A stretch of 64,000 bases of DNA, from contig JAFKER010000010.1 in NCBI GenBank assembly GCA_017308595.1, positions 1 to 64,000 on the forward strand, written 5' to 3'. This document shows positions 18,032 to 27,817 of the stretch, piece after piece (positions within the stretch are counted from its first letter, which is position 1; each line of letters starts with the position of its first letter). The stretch comes from Afipia sp. GTDB lineage: Bacteria; Pseudomonadota; Alphaproteobacteria; Rhizobiales; Xanthobacteraceae. Below the pieces are notes generated by a model that worked only from the letters and a program-made list of their open reading frames with translations, did not search any database and was not told the DNA's origin. A program made the position numbers and the translations under genes.

Positions 18032-18868
18032 TTACTCTACCGGCACTTCCGGCGCTGCATGAGCGTCGGGAGGCAAATGCGTGACGTGCTTGCGAAAATA
18101 CAAAGGCGCGAATGCTTCTTTCTGATGCAGGTCGAGCGTGCCTTCGCGCACCAGTTCGAGCGCCGCAGCAAAGCTCGACGCCAACACCGTCGCGCGCTGG
18201 CTCGGATCGACCACGTAGCGCATCAGTTGGTCATCGAGGCTCGCCCAGTCCTCGGAGTCCGCCGCGCCGACCAACCGCTCAAGCGACGCACGCGCTTCCG
18301 ACAGCGACCAGACGGTTCGCTTGGCCAGATGCACGGTCGCCAGCACGCGCGACTGGCGCTGCGTCGCATAGGCGGTGAGCAGGTCGTACAACGTCGCGGT
18401 CCAGCGCTGATGCTTGACCTGCGCGATCTGCTCCGGGAAGCCGCGCGGGAAAATATCGCGCCGCAATTGCGGGCGGGTCATCAGGCGGTTGGAGGCTTCG
18501 CGGATCTGCTCAAGACGCCGCAACCGATTGGCGAGCGCGGTCGCAAGGTCCTCGGCACTCGGTCCTTCGGCAGACGGCGGTTCAGGCAGCAGCAATCGCG
18601 ACTTGAGATAAGCGAGCCACGCCGCCATCACGAGATAGTCTGCCGCCAGTTCCAGACGCAGCTTGCGCGCTTCCTCGATGAAAACGAGATATTGGTCGGC
18701 GAGCGCGAGAATGGAAATCTTGTGGAGGTCCACCTTCTGCTGACGCGCCAGCGCGAGCAGGAGATCGAGCGGACCTTCATAACCTTCAACGTCAACGACC
18801 AGCGCCGGTTCGTCGTCGTTATGATCGGCAGGCAGCCCGGTCTCGAAGGACAGGATTTCGGCGGTCAT
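18032..18868 (-). CDS. scpA: Segregation and condensation protein A (kleisin)
   Basis: 278 residues. The N-terminal signature VVDVEGYEGPLDLLLALARQ is followed by VDLHKISILALADQYLVFIE and AADYLVMAAWLAYLKSRLLL, as expected for the kleisin that bridges SMC heads. The C-terminal winged helix lies in about 190-255. The ATG overlaps the nagZ stop (ATGA) and scpB follows within about 21 bases, so nagZ-scpA-scpB form one operon. Confidence 0.96.
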   Translation of the reverse strand: MTAEILSFETGLPADHNDDEPALVVDVEGYEGPLDLLLALARQQKVDLHKISILALADQYLVFIEEARKLRLELAADYLVMAAWLAYLKSRLLLPEPPSAEGPSAEDLATALANRLRRLEQIREASNRLMTRPQLRRDIFPRGFPEQIAQVKHQRWTATLYDLLTAYATQRQSRVLATVHLAKRTVWSLSEARASLERLVGAADSEDWASLDDQLMRYVVDPSQRATVLASSFAAALELVREGTLDLHQKEAFAPLYFRKHVTHLPPDAHAAPEVPVE

Positions 18869-19893
18869 GACATCAGGCTCCCTGCCCGGTCGATCAGGCG
18901 GTCGAGTTCGGCCCGCGCCCCGCCACGGTCGAATGGCTGCGGCGTCCGCCGCGAGGCCAGCGCGCGATCCGCGCGCGCCAGAGCTTCACCCGCGAGTTCG
19001 GGACTTTCCGCTGCGACCTGCGCCATCTCGTCGAGCTTGCCGTTGCAATGAAGAACGACGTCGCAGCCCGCAGCGATGCTGGCGCGCGAGCGCTCGGCGA
19101 TCGATCCCTGCAAGGCGTTCATGGACACGTCATCACTCATTAACAAACCCTGGAAACCAATGGCCCCGCGAATCACCTGTTCGATGATTGTCGCAGATGT
19201 CGTCGCGGGTTGGGCGGGGTCGAGGGCGCTAAACACAACATGTGCCGTCATCGCCATCGGCAGGTCGGCCAATGGCCTGAACGCTTCGAAATCGGTTCCC
19301 GCGAGTTCCGCCGCCGGGGTATCGACTGTCGGCAACCGGAAATGGCTGTCCGCTGTGGCTCTTCCATGGCCGGGAATGTGCTTGAGAACCGGCAGAATAC
19401 CGCCCTGCGCCAGCCCGTTGGTGACCGCCCGCGCGATAGCAGCGACCTTGGCCGGCGTCGTGCCATAGGCTCGGTCCCCGATCACCGAATCCGCGCCGGG
19501 AACCGGCACGTCCGCCAGCGGCAGGCAGTCTACGGTGATCCCGAGGTCGGCCAGATCGGCTGCGATCAAGCGGGATGAGAGCCGGGCAGCTTCCAGCCCC
19601 GCTTCGCGATCGATGTCATACAGCGCGCTGAAGATGGCTCCGGGCGGATAGGAAGGCCATTGCGGCGGCTGCAGCCGTTGCACCCGTCCGCCCTCCTGAT
19701 CGATCAGGACCGGCGCATCGGGCTGGCCGACGGCGGCACGCAATTCCTGAACCAGCCGAGCAACTTGGCCGGGCGTGTCGATATTGCGCTTGAAAAGGAT
19801 GAACCCCCACGGCCGCTGATCGCGCAGAAATGCGCGCTCTTCGTCGGTCAGAGCGGTTCCGGAGACGCCGGTAATGAATGCGCGCGCGGCCAT
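18865..19893 (-). CDS. nagZ: Beta-N-acetylhexosaminidase NagZ (GH3)
   Basis: 342 residues from the ATG at 19893; a GTG at 19914 would add seven residues. It is a cytoplasmic muropeptide-recycling enzyme that removes GlcNAc from anhydro-muropeptides. Signatures are RPWGFILFKRNI, the acidic binding segment LIDQEGGRVQRL, KHIPGHGRATADSHFRLP with the flexible-loop Asp-His pair, and the nucleophile Asp in LLMSDDVSM. The stop overlaps the scpA start. In related genomes it usually follows a SPOR gene; here a GST/TetR pair sits between them. Confidence 0.94.
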   Translation of the reverse strand: MAARAFITGVSGTALTDEERAFLRDQRPWGFILFKRNIDTPGQVARLVQELRAAVGQPDAPVLIDQEGGRVQRLQPPQWPSYPPGAIFSALYDIDREAGLEAARLSSRLIAADLADLGITVDCLPLADVPVPGADSVIGDRAYGTTPAKVAAIARAVTNGLAQGGILPVLKHIPGHGRATADSHFRLPTVDTPAAELAGTDFEAFRPLADLPMAMTAHVVFSALDPAQPATTSATIIEQVIRGAIGFQGLLMSDDVSMNALQGSIAERSRASIAAGCDVVLHCNGKLDEMAQVAAESPELAGEALARADRALASRRTPQPFDRGGARAELDRLIDRAGSLMS

Positions 19894-20025
19894 GCTTTGG
19901 CGATTAGCCCGCACATGCCAGCAGGGTCAAGGAAAGGAGCCGGTTTCATGCCGGATTGTGGGGGTCATCCACAGTCACAAACGCAATGGGCTCAAGGATT
20001 TGGCGAATGCGCCAAGGCCACGGCT

Positions 20026-20682
20026 TCAACCGGAAATCCTGGCCGGGTCGGACATCGCGATCCGGTTCCTGACACTCGGACGTTGGTTCATCCTGCCGTA
20101 CCACGCTTGCAGAGCTACGCACTCCGCAGGCACTGGCACCTTCAAAAGGTCAGCAAAGATCAGGCCGCCGATCACGGTGATATCGGCCATCGAGAAGGAC
20201 TCGCCGGCCACGAACGACTGTCCTTTCAGAACGGCGTCGAAGTACTGCATGCCTCTCATGGCCTTGTCGCGCTGGCGAAGGCCCCACTCGACATTCTGAT
20301 AAATCTCGACATGGGGTCCAAGCCCCGGCGTCGCGTGATGAAAGTAAACGCTGATGGCGTCGAGCAATTCCAGTTCGGCACGCTTGCTCATCATGTGGAT
20401 GATGCCCTTTTCGCGAGCAGTCGTGCCGGTGAGTGTTGGTATGCCCTCGAGGTTATCGAGATATTCGGTAATGGCCGTGCATTCGGCGATGAGGGTTCCG
20501 TCTTCGAGTTCCAGCACCGGCAGCGTGCCTGAATAGTTCTTGGCGAGGAACTCGGGCGTCTTGTGCTCACCCTTGCGCAGATCGACCGAAACGAAGCTGA
20601 CGCGTGACTGCAAATTCTTCTCCGCCAGGGCGATACGGACACGCGCCGGATAAGGACCGGTATGCCAATCATAGATCTTCAT
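20026..20682 (-). CDS. Glutathione S-transferase family protein
   Basis: 218 residues. The N-terminal thioredoxin-like domain begins KIYDWHTGPYPARVRIALAE, with the cis-Pro turn GTLPVLELEDGTLIAECTAI that contacts glutathione. The all-helical C-terminal domain contains FVAGESFSMADITVIGGLIF. The start at 20682 has AAAGGA four to five bases upstream. It is divergent from a TetR gene across a 113-bp region with two operator-like repeats, so it is probably the TetR target. Substrate unknown; detoxification is the family norm. Confidence 0.9.
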   Translation of the reverse strand: MKIYDWHTGPYPARVRIALAEKNLQSRVSFVSVDLRKGEHKTPEFLAKNYSGTLPVLELEDGTLIAECTAITEYLDNLEGIPTLTGTTAREKGIIHMMSKRAELELLDAISVYFHHATPGLGPHVEIYQNVEWGLRQRDKAMRGMQYFDAVLKGQSFVAGESFSMADITVIGGLIFADLLKVPVPAECVALQAWYGRMNQRPSVRNRIAMSDPARISG

Positions 20683-20710
20683 GATGTCCTTTCACCAGGT
20701 GGCTACCTAT

Positions 20711-20776
20711 CACTTGGTAGGTCAAATCTGATGGTTTATACTTTTGCGGTCAACCTCTATCTGCCACTTGGTAGGT
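20711..20776. promoter_or_regulatory. Pair of putative TetR operators in the GST/TetR divergent promoter
   Basis: The 12-mer CACTTGGTAGGT occurs twice in the same orientation, at 20711-20722 and 20765-20776, 54 bases apart. The first is also part of an inverted repeat (ACCTA ... TAGGT). They lie on either side of the divergent start region, where an adjacent TetR regulator normally binds. Confidence 0.65.
20714..20742 (+). promoter_or_regulatory. Putative sigma-70-like promoter of the TetR gene
   Basis: TTGGTA at 20714-20719 and TATACT at 20737-20742 are separated by exactly 17 bases, 54 bases before the TetR ATG. The -35 box lies inside the first CACTTGGTAGGT operator copy, consistent with autorepression. 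Confidence 0.5.
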
Positions 20777-20795
20777 AAATAACGAGGCGAGCCGT

Positions 20796-21359
20796 ATGAG
20801 TTCAAATTCCAGGGAGGCCATCCTGACCGCGGCCAAGCGGACTGCACAGGCGCATGGATATGGGGGGATAAACTTCCGCGAACTGGCCGACGAAGTCGGC
20901 ATCAAGGCCGCGAGCATCTACCATTATTTCCCGAGCAAGGCCGATCTGGCTGCGGCCGTGGCCAAGCGCTACTGGCAGGACTCTGCAGCAGCTCTTGAAA
21001 AGTTGCTGATGGTGTCACCCGATCCCCTCAGTTGCCTGCGCCAGTATCCAAACATATTCCGCAAGGCGCTCGAGAACGATAACCGCATGTGCCTCTGCAG
21101 CTTCATGGCCGCGGAATATGACGACCTACCTGACGCCGTACGCACGGAGGTTCAGGCCTTTGCCGATGTTAACGTTGCATGGCTGAGCAAGGTTCTGTCG
21201 GCTGCAGGTGTGACAGACGCCAGCGAAAGCGAACAGAGAGCACGCGCCATCTTCGCTGCCATCGCTGGCGCTCAGTTGATTGCGCGAAGTCGCTCGGACG
21301 TCTTCCTCTACGACGGATTGATCGAAAGCTACCGCTCGGCAGGTCTGCTGCCGGCATAG
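20796..21359 (+). CDS. TetR/AcrR-family transcriptional regulator
   Basis: 187 residues. The N-terminal HTH is canonical: AILTAAKRTAQAHGYGGINF, then RELADEVGIKAASIYHYFPS and KADLAAAVAKRYW. The C-terminal half (about 60-187) is the ligand-binding dimer domain and contains four Cys or Met-rich positions around NRMCLCSFMAAEYDDLP. It is divergent from the GST gene and most likely represses both genes through the repeated CACTTGGTAGGT sites. The effector is unknown, possibly an electrophile. Confidence 0.92.
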   Translation: MSSNSREAILTAAKRTAQAHGYGGINFRELADEVGIKAASIYHYFPSKADLAAAVAKRYWQDSAAALEKLLMVSPDPLSCLRQYPNIFRKALENDNRMCLCSFMAAEYDDLPDAVRTEVQAFADVNVAWLSKVLSAAGVTDASESEQRARAIFAAIAGAQLIARSRSDVFLYDGLIESYRSAGLLPA

Positions 21360-21386
21360 TCGCCGATCCGGTCACGGCATTCCGCG

Positions 21387-22880
21387 TCAGCGCCGCTGGA
21401 CGATGCACTGCCCGCCGGCTGATTTCAGGTTGACGCAGAACTGCGTGGCTTCGTCATTGGTGCCGAATGGCCCCACCATCGCCCGGTAGAACGTACCCTT
21501 CCCGGCCACGTCGGCGCGGTGAATCGTTGCCGAACGCGATCCGAGGATACCCGCATATTTGCCCTGAATCGCTTTGTAGGAGGCCCGCGCATCGGCTTCG
21601 GTCTTCTGCGACGAGACCTGCACGTAGGCTCCTGCACCCGTCACCTGGGCCGGATTGATCGCAGCCGTTCTGGTCCGGGGCTCGGGAGCTGCTTGCGCCT
21701 GAGGCGCCAGCGATACCGGGGCGTTAGCTGATGGGGCTGCCGTCGATGCCGTGCTGGCGGGCGCGGGAGCCCGGTTCTGTGCTGCCGGCGGTGTCCGCAC
21801 CGGCGCTGGCGCGACGGCTGCGTTTGCGTCCTGCTGATCCGGGCGAATGCTGAGAGTGCGGATTTTGCGCGGCTCCTCACCCCCACTCAGGGTGCCGTTG
21901 CCGACGCCCGGACCGGTCGGGCGCACGTTCGGAGACGCGCTGGCGACCGTCGGCGGCGACGCGTTCTGGGTCAACGGCGGAAACACCACGCGCGGACCAG
22001 TTTTGGCGTTCACGTCGACCGGCTGCTCCTCGCGAGACACCACACGCTCGGCCGACTTGTCGCCGACACGATCATAGATCTGCTTGCTCGAACCATCGCC
22101 GGCGCCGGGCGGAATGATCTTGTTCGGACCGGCATCAGCCTTGATGACAGGCGGCTCTCCGCTGCGCGGCGAGCCAACGAAGGTCCGGTAGGCGAAGGCG
22201 GCGCCGGTGCCGACAACAGCCAGCGCGAGAACCATGACGACGGTCATGGTGCCGCCGCGTCGCGACTTGGGCTCCTGCTCGTAATTGTCTTCATACGGCG
22301 GCCGATCATAGGCGCCATTGCCGTAGTGCTCGTCTTGCGCGCCATATTGATCGTGCGCCAAATCCTGTTCGGAGCGTCCGTAGAGAACGTCGTCGTAGCG
22401 GTCGCCGCTGCCCGCGACCTGATGGCCGTGCGCCTGTCCCGGCAATGCCGGAGCGTAGCCGCTGTGATCGAATTGCGGATCGTGCTGGCCGTAATTGTTC
22501 TGTGCCGAATTACCCTGGGCATAGCGCGGATCGTAGTGATCCTGCGGCTGCGCGTAGTGGTCCTCCTGATAGGATGGTTCCTGCCGGTACGCCTGCTCCT
22601 GCGGCACGGGCCGCGTGGCAGAAAGGTTCTGCATCCAGGATGGACGTGGCGGCGGAGAGAGTTCCTCCTCGGCGGGTTCAGGCGCGTCGTACTGGTCGTG
22701 CGGCTGATATTGCTGGGGATGCCGCTGCTCGCGATTGAACGTCGACAGCGGATCGGTCTGGCCGATCAGCCGCGCCAGTTCCGCCAGCGGATCACTCTCA
22801 CTTTGTGGAGCAATGCGGGATTGATCCCGGCCAAAATCATCGTCTGCCGGAAACGGTCTATCGCGATACTGGTTCGCCAT
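21387..22880 (-). CDS. SPOR-domain membrane protein
   Basis: 497 residues from the ATG at 22880 (MANQYRDRPF); the longer frame from 22922 adds 14 unlike residues. The N-terminal 200 residues are a cytoplasmic, Gln/Tyr/His-rich disordered region, followed by one membrane helix at about 213-235 (TMTVVMVLALAVVGTGAAFA). A long Pro/Ala periplasmic linker leads to a C-terminal SPOR domain (AYVQVSSQKTEADARASYKA to SAGGQCIVQR). SPOR domains bind denuded glycan strands at division sites. It is downstream of argS with about 104 bases between. Confidence 0.9.
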   Translation of the reverse strand: MANQYRDRPFPADDDFGRDQSRIAPQSESDPLAELARLIGQTDPLSTFNREQRHPQQYQPHDQYDAPEPAEEELSPPPRPSWMQNLSATRPVPQEQAYRQEPSYQEDHYAQPQDHYDPRYAQGNSAQNNYGQHDPQFDHSGYAPALPGQAHGHQVAGSGDRYDDVLYGRSEQDLAHDQYGAQDEHYGNGAYDRPPYEDNYEQEPKSRRGGTMTVVMVLALAVVGTGAAFAYRTFVGSPRSGEPPVIKADAGPNKIIPPGAGDGSSKQIYDRVGDKSAERVVSREEQPVDVNAKTGPRVVFPPLTQNASPPTVASASPNVRPTGPGVGNGTLSGGEEPRKIRTLSIRPDQQDANAAVAPAPVRTPPAAQNRAPAPASTASTAAPSANAPVSLAPQAQAAPEPRTRTAAINPAQVTGAGAYVQVSSQKTEADARASYKAIQGKYAGILGSRSATIHRADVAGKGTFYRAMVGPFGTNDEATQFCVNLKSAGGQCIVQRR

Positions 22881-22984
22881 TGCGATGTTGCATCCCCTTC
22901 GGGAAAGCGCGTCGCCCGTCATTCAAACGAGCACCGCTTTTCACACTGCCGCCACCCGTTCCCCGTGGCGGTCAAATCCCCCAA

Positions 22985-24778
22985 CTATCGCATCTCGTCT
23001 GGTGCATGAACGCCGAGCACGGCGAGGCCTGAAGCCAGAACCGAGACGACGCCCTGAACCAGAGCAAGTCGCGCGATTGTTACTTCTGCATCATTCTGGA
23101 TAATGAAGCGTAAATGAGGCATATCGCGCCCCTTGGTCCAGAGAGCATGGAATTCGCTCGCCAGATCATACAGGTAAAACGCGATTCGGTGTGGCTCATG
23201 TGCGAGCGCCGCCGCTTCCACGATCCGCGGGAACAGCGCGATCTGCCGGATCAGGCTCAGTTCAACCGGGTCGTTCAAGCGTTCGATCCTGGCATCGCGC
23301 AGGAACGCGACGCGCGCGGCAGCATCTTCCGGCAATGATGGAACCGTCTCGCGCGCATTCTTGAAAATCGAATAGCCGCGTGCGTGCCCGTACTGCACGT
23401 AGAACACCGCATTGTCCTTCGACTGTTCGATCACCTTGGCAAGATCGAAGTCCAGCACCGCGTCGTTCTTGCGGAACAGCATCATGAAGCGCACGGCGTC
23501 GGAGCCGACTTCGTCAACGACTTCGCGCAGCGTGACGAAATCGCCGGAGCGCTTCGACATCTTCACCGGCTCGCCATTACGCAGCAGCTTCACGAGTTGA
23601 ACGATCTTCACATCCAGCGTGGCCTTGTCGGCGGTGACGGCTTTGATCGCCGCCTGCACGCGCTTGATGTAGCCGCCGTGGTCGGCGCCCCACACGTCCA
23701 CCATGTTGAGGAAGCCGCGATCGAACTTGGTCTTGTGATAGGCGATGTCGGACGCGAAGTAGGTATACGAGCCATCCGATTTCTTCAGCGGACGATCGAC
23801 GTCATCGCCGAACGCCGTGGCGCGGAACAGGGTCTGTTCGCGATCCTCATAATCCTCGACCGGCGCGCCCTTCGGCGGCGGCAGGCGGCCCTCATAGACA
23901 TCGCCCTTCGCGCGCAGTTCGGCGATGGTCGCGCCAACACGATCGTTGCCGTTTTCGTTCAGCGAACGCTCCGAGAAGAACACATCGTGCCTGATGTTCA
24001 GCGCGGCGAGATCGCCCTTGATCATCTCCATCATCATGGCGATGGCCTTGGCGCGCACGACGGGAAGCCATTCGGCTTCGGACTGCCTGGTCAGCTTATC
24101 GCCGTACTCGGCGGCCAGCTCCTTGCCGACGGGGACGAGGTAATCACCCGGATAAAGTCCTTCCGGAATCTCGCCGATGGTCTCGCCGAGCGCCTCGTGA
24201 TAGCGCAGGAACGCGGAGCGCGCGAGGACATCGACCTGCGCGCCGGCATCGTTGATGTAGTATTCCTTGGTGACGTCGTAGCCCGCGAACGACAGGAGGC
24301 TCGCCAGCGCATCGCCGAACACCGCACCACGGCAATGACCGACATGCATCGGCCCCGTCGGATTGGCGGAGACGTATTCGACATTGACCTTTTCGGCCAC
24401 GCCGATGGCACTGCGGCCATAGCCGTTGCCCTGCTCCAGCACGGAGCGCAACGCGCCGAACCAGGCAGAGGGCTTCAGCGTCAGATTGATGAAGCCGGGA
24501 CCGGCGATGTCGACCTTCTCGATCAGCGGATCGGCACGCAGCTTGTCGGCGATCTTGTCGGCGAGATCGCGCGGCTTCGCCTTGGCCTCCTTCGCCAACA
24601 CCATCGCAGCATTGGTCGCCATGTCGCCATGCGCGGCGTCCTTCGGCGGCTCGACCACCACGCGCGAAAGATCGATCCCTTCCGGCAGCGCGCCCTCGCG
24701 GCCGAGCGCCGCGCAAACGGCATGCACGCGCAAAAGCACGTCGGCGAACAGATGCGGGGGCTGCTTGGGCGAAGTCAT
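22985..24778 (-). CDS. argS: Arginyl-tRNA synthetase
   Basis: 597 residues, class I synthetase charging tRNA-Arg. The N-terminal Add1 domain recognises the D-loop. The HIGH-type motif is [20 protein letters not shown]; the KMSKS-type motif reads [19 protein letters not shown]. The anticodon-binding domain with the DALR-type helix ends the protein. The gene is 47 bases downstream of dgt and upstream of the SPOR gene, an order conserved in this group. Confidence 0.97.
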   Translation of the reverse strand: MTSPKQPPHLFADVLLRVHAVCAALGREGALPEGIDLSRVVVEPPKDAAHGDMATNAAMVLAKEAKAKPRDLADKIADKLRADPLIEKVDIAGPGFINLTLKPSAWFGALRSVLEQGNGYGRSAIGVAEKVNVEYVSANPTGPMHVGHCRGAVFGDALASLLSFAGYDVTKEYYINDAGAQVDVLARSAFLRYHEALGETIGEIPEGLYPGDYLVPVGKELAAEYGDKLTRQSEAEWLPVVRAKAIAMMMEMIKGDLAALNIRHDVFFSERSLNENGNDRVGATIAELRAKGDVYEGRLPPPKGAPVEDYEDREQTLFRATAFGDDVDRPLKKSDGSYTYFASDIAYHKTKFDRGFLNMVDVWGADHGGYIKRVQAAIKAVTADKATLDVKIVQLVKLLRNGEPVKMSKRSGDFVTLREVVDEVGSDAVRFMMLFRKNDAVLDFDLAKVIEQSKDNAVFYVQYGHARGYSIFKNARETVPSLPEDAAARVAFLRDARIERLNDPVELSLIRQIALFPRIVEAAALAHEPHRIAFYLYDLASEFHALWTKGRDMPHLRFIIQNDAEVTIARLALVQGVVSVLASGLAVLGVHAPDEMR

Positions 24779-24825
24779 GGGAAGTCCTGTAATCCGCAGA
24801 GAATTGGCCTTTTTCAGGCCGCCGC

Positions 24826-26034
24826 CTAACGCAAATCCGGGGTCGAGTCAAAAAGACGCCGGTGCTCGATAATGGCGTATCTGTCGGTCATTCCGGCAAT
24901 GAAATCGCCGATCCGGCGGGCGCGCCCGGCCTCGTCTTCCTCACCCTCATGAGGCAGCCATTCGGCGGGCAGATCACCCGGGGCGGCCTGATAGCGCGCG
25001 AACAGATCGCGGACCACGCCTTCCGCGTCGCGCATGACGCTCATGACCCGCTCGTGGCGATACATGTGCGTCTTCAGGAATCGCTTGATCATCGCCTCGG
25101 TCTTTTCGGCCTCCGCCGAGAAGCCGACAAGCGTGGCGTCGTGATTGCGCACATCGGCAGCGCTGCCAAGGCGCACGGCGCCAAGCCGTCTTCGCGTTTC
25201 CGAAAACACATCTTCGATCAGATAGGAGATCAGTTCGCGCACCAGTTCCGCGCCGCGCCGTGCTTCGTCGAGGACGGGATAGCGCGCGAAGATCACCGCA
25301 TTGATGTCGGCGATCAGCGGAATCTCCGCAAGGTTGTCCACGGTGAACAGCCCTGCCCGCAATCCGTCGTCGATATCGTGGGCGTCATAGGCAATATCGT
25401 CGGCGACTGCCGCGACCTGCGCTTCCAGCGACGCGTGGCTCCACAATTCGAGATCGTGATACGCGACATATTCGGCGATACCGGCCGGAACGCCGTACGC
25501 GCGATAACGGCCGACAGGCTCGCCGTTGCGGTCGATCAAGGGGCCGTTGTGCTTGACGATCCCCTCGAGAGACTCCCACGTCAGGTTGAGTCCGTCGAAC
25601 TGCGGATAACGCCGCTCCAGCAGCGTGACCACGCGCAGGCTCTGCGCGTTATGATCGAACCCGCCGTGATCCTTGAGACATTCATCCAGCGCCCGCTCAC
25701 CGGCATGGCCGAACGGCGGATGGCCGAGGTCATGGGCCAGCGCCAGCGTTTCGGTCAAATCCTCGTCGAGCCCGAGCTGGCGCGCCAGCGCGCGGGCAAT
25801 CTGCGCGACCTCCAGCGTATGCGTCAGGCGGGTGCGGTAATGATCGCCTTCGTGGAACACGAAAACCTGGGTTTTATGCTTCAGGCGGCGGAAGGCGTTG
25901 GAATGGATCACCCGGTCGCAGTCGCGGCGGAACGCGCTGCGCCGCAGGCTCGGCGGCTCGTTGAAACGCCGCCCCCGGCTCTGACCGGGATCGGAGCCAT
26001 AGACCGCAGGAGGGGCAGCCATTCCAACCGACAT
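24826..26034 (-). CDS. dgt: dGTP triphosphohydrolase-like HD-domain protein
   Basis: 402 residues. The HD metal motif is spread as usual: [40 protein letters not shown] and the later Asp in [12 protein letters not shown]. The N-terminal [20 protein letters not shown] is a dGTPase signature. It hydrolyses dNTPs to nucleoside and triphosphate. Two in-frame ATGs (26034 and 26022) are possible; neither has a clear RBS. It is divergent from erpA and first of dgt-argS. Confidence 0.93.
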   Translation of the reverse strand: MSVGMAAPPAVYGSDPGQSRGRRFNEPPSLRRSAFRRDCDRVIHSNAFRRLKHKTQVFVFHEGDHYRTRLTHTLEVAQIARALARQLGLDEDLTETLALAHDLGHPPFGHAGERALDECLKDHGGFDHNAQSLRVVTLLERRYPQFDGLNLTWESLEGIVKHNGPLIDRNGEPVGRYRAYGVPAGIAEYVAYHDLELWSHASLEAQVAAVADDIAYDAHDIDDGLRAGLFTVDNLAEIPLIADINAVIFARYPVLDEARRGAELVRELISYLIEDVFSETRRRLGAVRLGSAADVRNHDATLVGFSAEAEKTEAMIKRFLKTHMYRHERVMSVMRDAEGVVRDLFARYQAAPGDLPAEWLPHEGEEDEAGRARRIGDFIAGMTDRYAIIEHRRLFDSTPDLR

Positions 26035-26130
26035 ACGAATTATTCTACTTTCGGTGTTTGATTCTGACGTTTAGCGCACTTAACTATGCCACACGGACAT
26101 GTCTAAATACCCGTGTTTTCGGAGACTGTT

Positions 26131-26469
26131 ATGACCGATACCGCCACCAACGTCACGATCTCGGAGCGAGCCGCCAAGCGAATCGGGGCCATCCTGAAAT
26201 CGGAAGGCGACGGCGCGATGCTGCGCATCAGTGTCGAGGGCGGCGGCTGCTCCGGCTTCCAGTACAAGTTCGATGTGGAGCGCGCCCGCGCCGACGACGA
26301 TCTGGTGATAGAGCGCGACAGCGCCGTGGTGCTGGTGGACCCCTCCTCCGTGCCGTTCCTTGCCGGATCGGAAGTCGACTTCGTGGACGACCTGATCGGC
26401 GCCTCGTTCCGCGTCGTCAACCCGAACGCCACCGCGTCGTGCGGCTGCGGGACGAGTTTCTCGATTTAG
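26131..26469 (+). CDS. erpA: A-type iron-sulfur carrier/insertion protein (HesB/IscA family)
   Basis: 112 residues. I use the ATG at 26131, with GGAG six bases upstream; an in-frame GTG at 26113 is unnecessary. The three ligand cysteines are present: GGCSGFQYKF and the C-terminal SCGCGTSFSI. It carries [Fe-S] clusters to apoproteins. Placement beside dgt is common in alphaproteobacteria; distinguishing ErpA from other A-type members by eye is uncertain. Confidence 0.92.
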   Translation: MTDTATNVTISERAAKRIGAILKSEGDGAMLRISVEGGGCSGFQYKFDVERARADDDLVIERDSAVVLVDPSSVPFLAGSEVDFVDDLIGASFRVVNPNATASCGCGTSFSI

Positions 26470-26505
26470 TTGAGCCATCCGGCGCGCATTCGCGCGAGGC
26501 CCAGG

Positions 26506-26916
26506 TTAGAAGAACCTTTCAAGAAATGCAGCCGTTTCGTCGGTAATGCCGACCACCTTGTTCGTGGCCTGGCGATAGAACTTGAAGTTCAGCTCAGTCT
26601 CGTGCCGTCCGTCATCCCAAGCCGAAAACCGCTTCAGTTCGCTTCGGCCGAGCCGCCGCTTCGCACGCGCCGTGCGCTTGACGGTCAGATTGACTCGCGG
26701 CGTCTGCCTCGCAATGCCGGGTTTCCGCGGAACAGCGCCAGCGGACGTGACGATTCCGCGCGCGATCAATCCCGTGCCACCTTCGTTCTCGCTTGCAAAG
26801 ATGAAAACCGTATCGTTCGTCGCGATACGCTTGCCGCCATACATGGTCTTCTGGCGGGAGAATGTGAACTCTTTGGCGTCCGGGCGCTGAATCTCAACCT
26901 TGATCGCGAACGGCAT
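26506..26916 (-). CDS. Conserved hypothetical protein, possible EVE/PUA-like domain
   Basis: 136 residues from an ATG at 26916 with a strong GGAGG four bases upstream. The segment YGGKRIATNDTVFIFASENE, followed by GGTGLIARGIV, resembles the strand pattern of EVE/PUA-like domains that bind modified bases or RNA, but no catalytic residues can be assigned. The C-terminal half is basic (RTARAKRRLGR). It is transcribed towards the erpA 3' end and is downstream of the exported amidohydrolase. Function unknown. Confidence 0.7.
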   Translation of the reverse strand: MPFAIKVEIQRPDAKEFTFSRQKTMYGGKRIATNDTVFIFASENEGGTGLIARGIVTSAGAVPRKPGIARQTPRVNLTVKRTARAKRRLGRSELKRFSAWDDGRHETELNFKFYRQATNKVVGITDETAAFLERFF

Positions 26917-26964
26917 GCATCCTCCCTGACCGGCAGCAAATGCTAAAGCTTGCCTCGGCGCCGG

Positions 26965-27810
26965 TCAATTTCGCGCAAACAGCCGCCTGGCATTGCCGTG
27001 CGCGATCTGCTTCGCGACCGGCAGCGGGAGTTGCTTCAGCCAACCGCGATACTCGGCCATGATCGAACCGTAGCTCGCCCAGCGCTCGCTGACCCAGGTA
27101 TCCGATCCAAGCAGAAAGCGATCCGGGTACTTCTCGAACAGTGCGCGCCATTCCGGCGTCAGTGCGCCGCCTGCGCCTGTGATGCCACCGCGATAGGACA
27201 GTTCACCCCATAACTGCGGATAGGTCGCCAGCATCGCCGCCACGCGGCTTGGCGCGAGGCCAAAGCCGGTATGAGCCCAGATGATCTTCGCGCGGCTGTT
27301 GTGACGCATGAGAATCTCCACGGCCTCATCGTCGGCATGGGCATGAAGATAGAGATCGTTGGCGACAGCGAAGTCCACTGCCTTCTTCACCCATTCGGTT
27401 GCCGCAGCTTTTCCGGACAAATGAAATTCGCCGATGCCGCGATAATAACCGCGCTTGAACTCGTCCTGCACGAGATCAAAGATTGTTGGATCGTTGACCC
27501 ATGTCTGGATGTCGGGGCGAATGCGATATGGCCGGATGAAGGGCACGACCCACAGACCATCCGCTTTCGAATCCATCAGCGCATGCGTGCCGGTGTTGGG
27601 GCGGCTGGTCGCCAGAATGCCGGTGACGCGGTGTTTCTTGAACAGCGCCAGCACCTCATCGAGCTGATAGTACGGCTTCGGCTCCCAGTTGTAGTGAAGA
27701 TGTGCGTCGAAGATCTCGATCGGCTCCTCGGATGCGCGCGCAGGCGCGACAGCGCACAACACGGCAACAGCAATCGCAAGGCACCACCCGGTCGCTCGTC
27801 TGAGGGCCAT
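26965..27810 (-). CDS. Exported amidohydrolase (amidohydrolase_2-like TIM barrel)
   Basis: 281 residues from the ATG at 27810, seven bases after the RND pump stop; an in-frame start at 27903 lies inside the pump gene and is less likely. A signal peptide (ATGWCLAIAVAVLCAVAPAR, cut near ARA-SEE) precedes a metal-dependent hydrolase barrel. Putative ligands are HxH in FDAHLHYNWE, His in YLHAHADDEAVE, His in IIWAHTGFGL and Asp in LLGSDTWVSE. Substrate unknown. Its tight linkage behind an RND efflux pair suggests a related periplasmic role or simple co-expression. Confidence 0.8.
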   Translation of the reverse strand: MALRRATGWCLAIAVAVLCAVAPARASEEPIEIFDAHLHYNWEPKPYYQLDEVLALFKKHRVTGILATSRPNTGTHALMDSKADGLWVVPFIRPYRIRPDIQTWVNDPTIFDLVQDEFKRGYYRGIGEFHLSGKAAATEWVKKAVDFAVANDLYLHAHADDEAVEILMRHNSRAKIIWAHTGFGLAPSRVAAMLATYPQLWGELSYRGGITGAGGALTPEWRALFEKYPDRFLLGSDTWVSERWASYGSIMAEYRGWLKQLPLPVAKQIAHGNARRLFARN

Positions 27811-27817
27811 GGTGATA

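Noticed and set aside
23384-24829. 481-residue plus-strand ORF opposite argS
   Set aside because: It is the antisense shadow of argS in GC-rich DNA, rich in Arg, His and Asp, with no family motifs.
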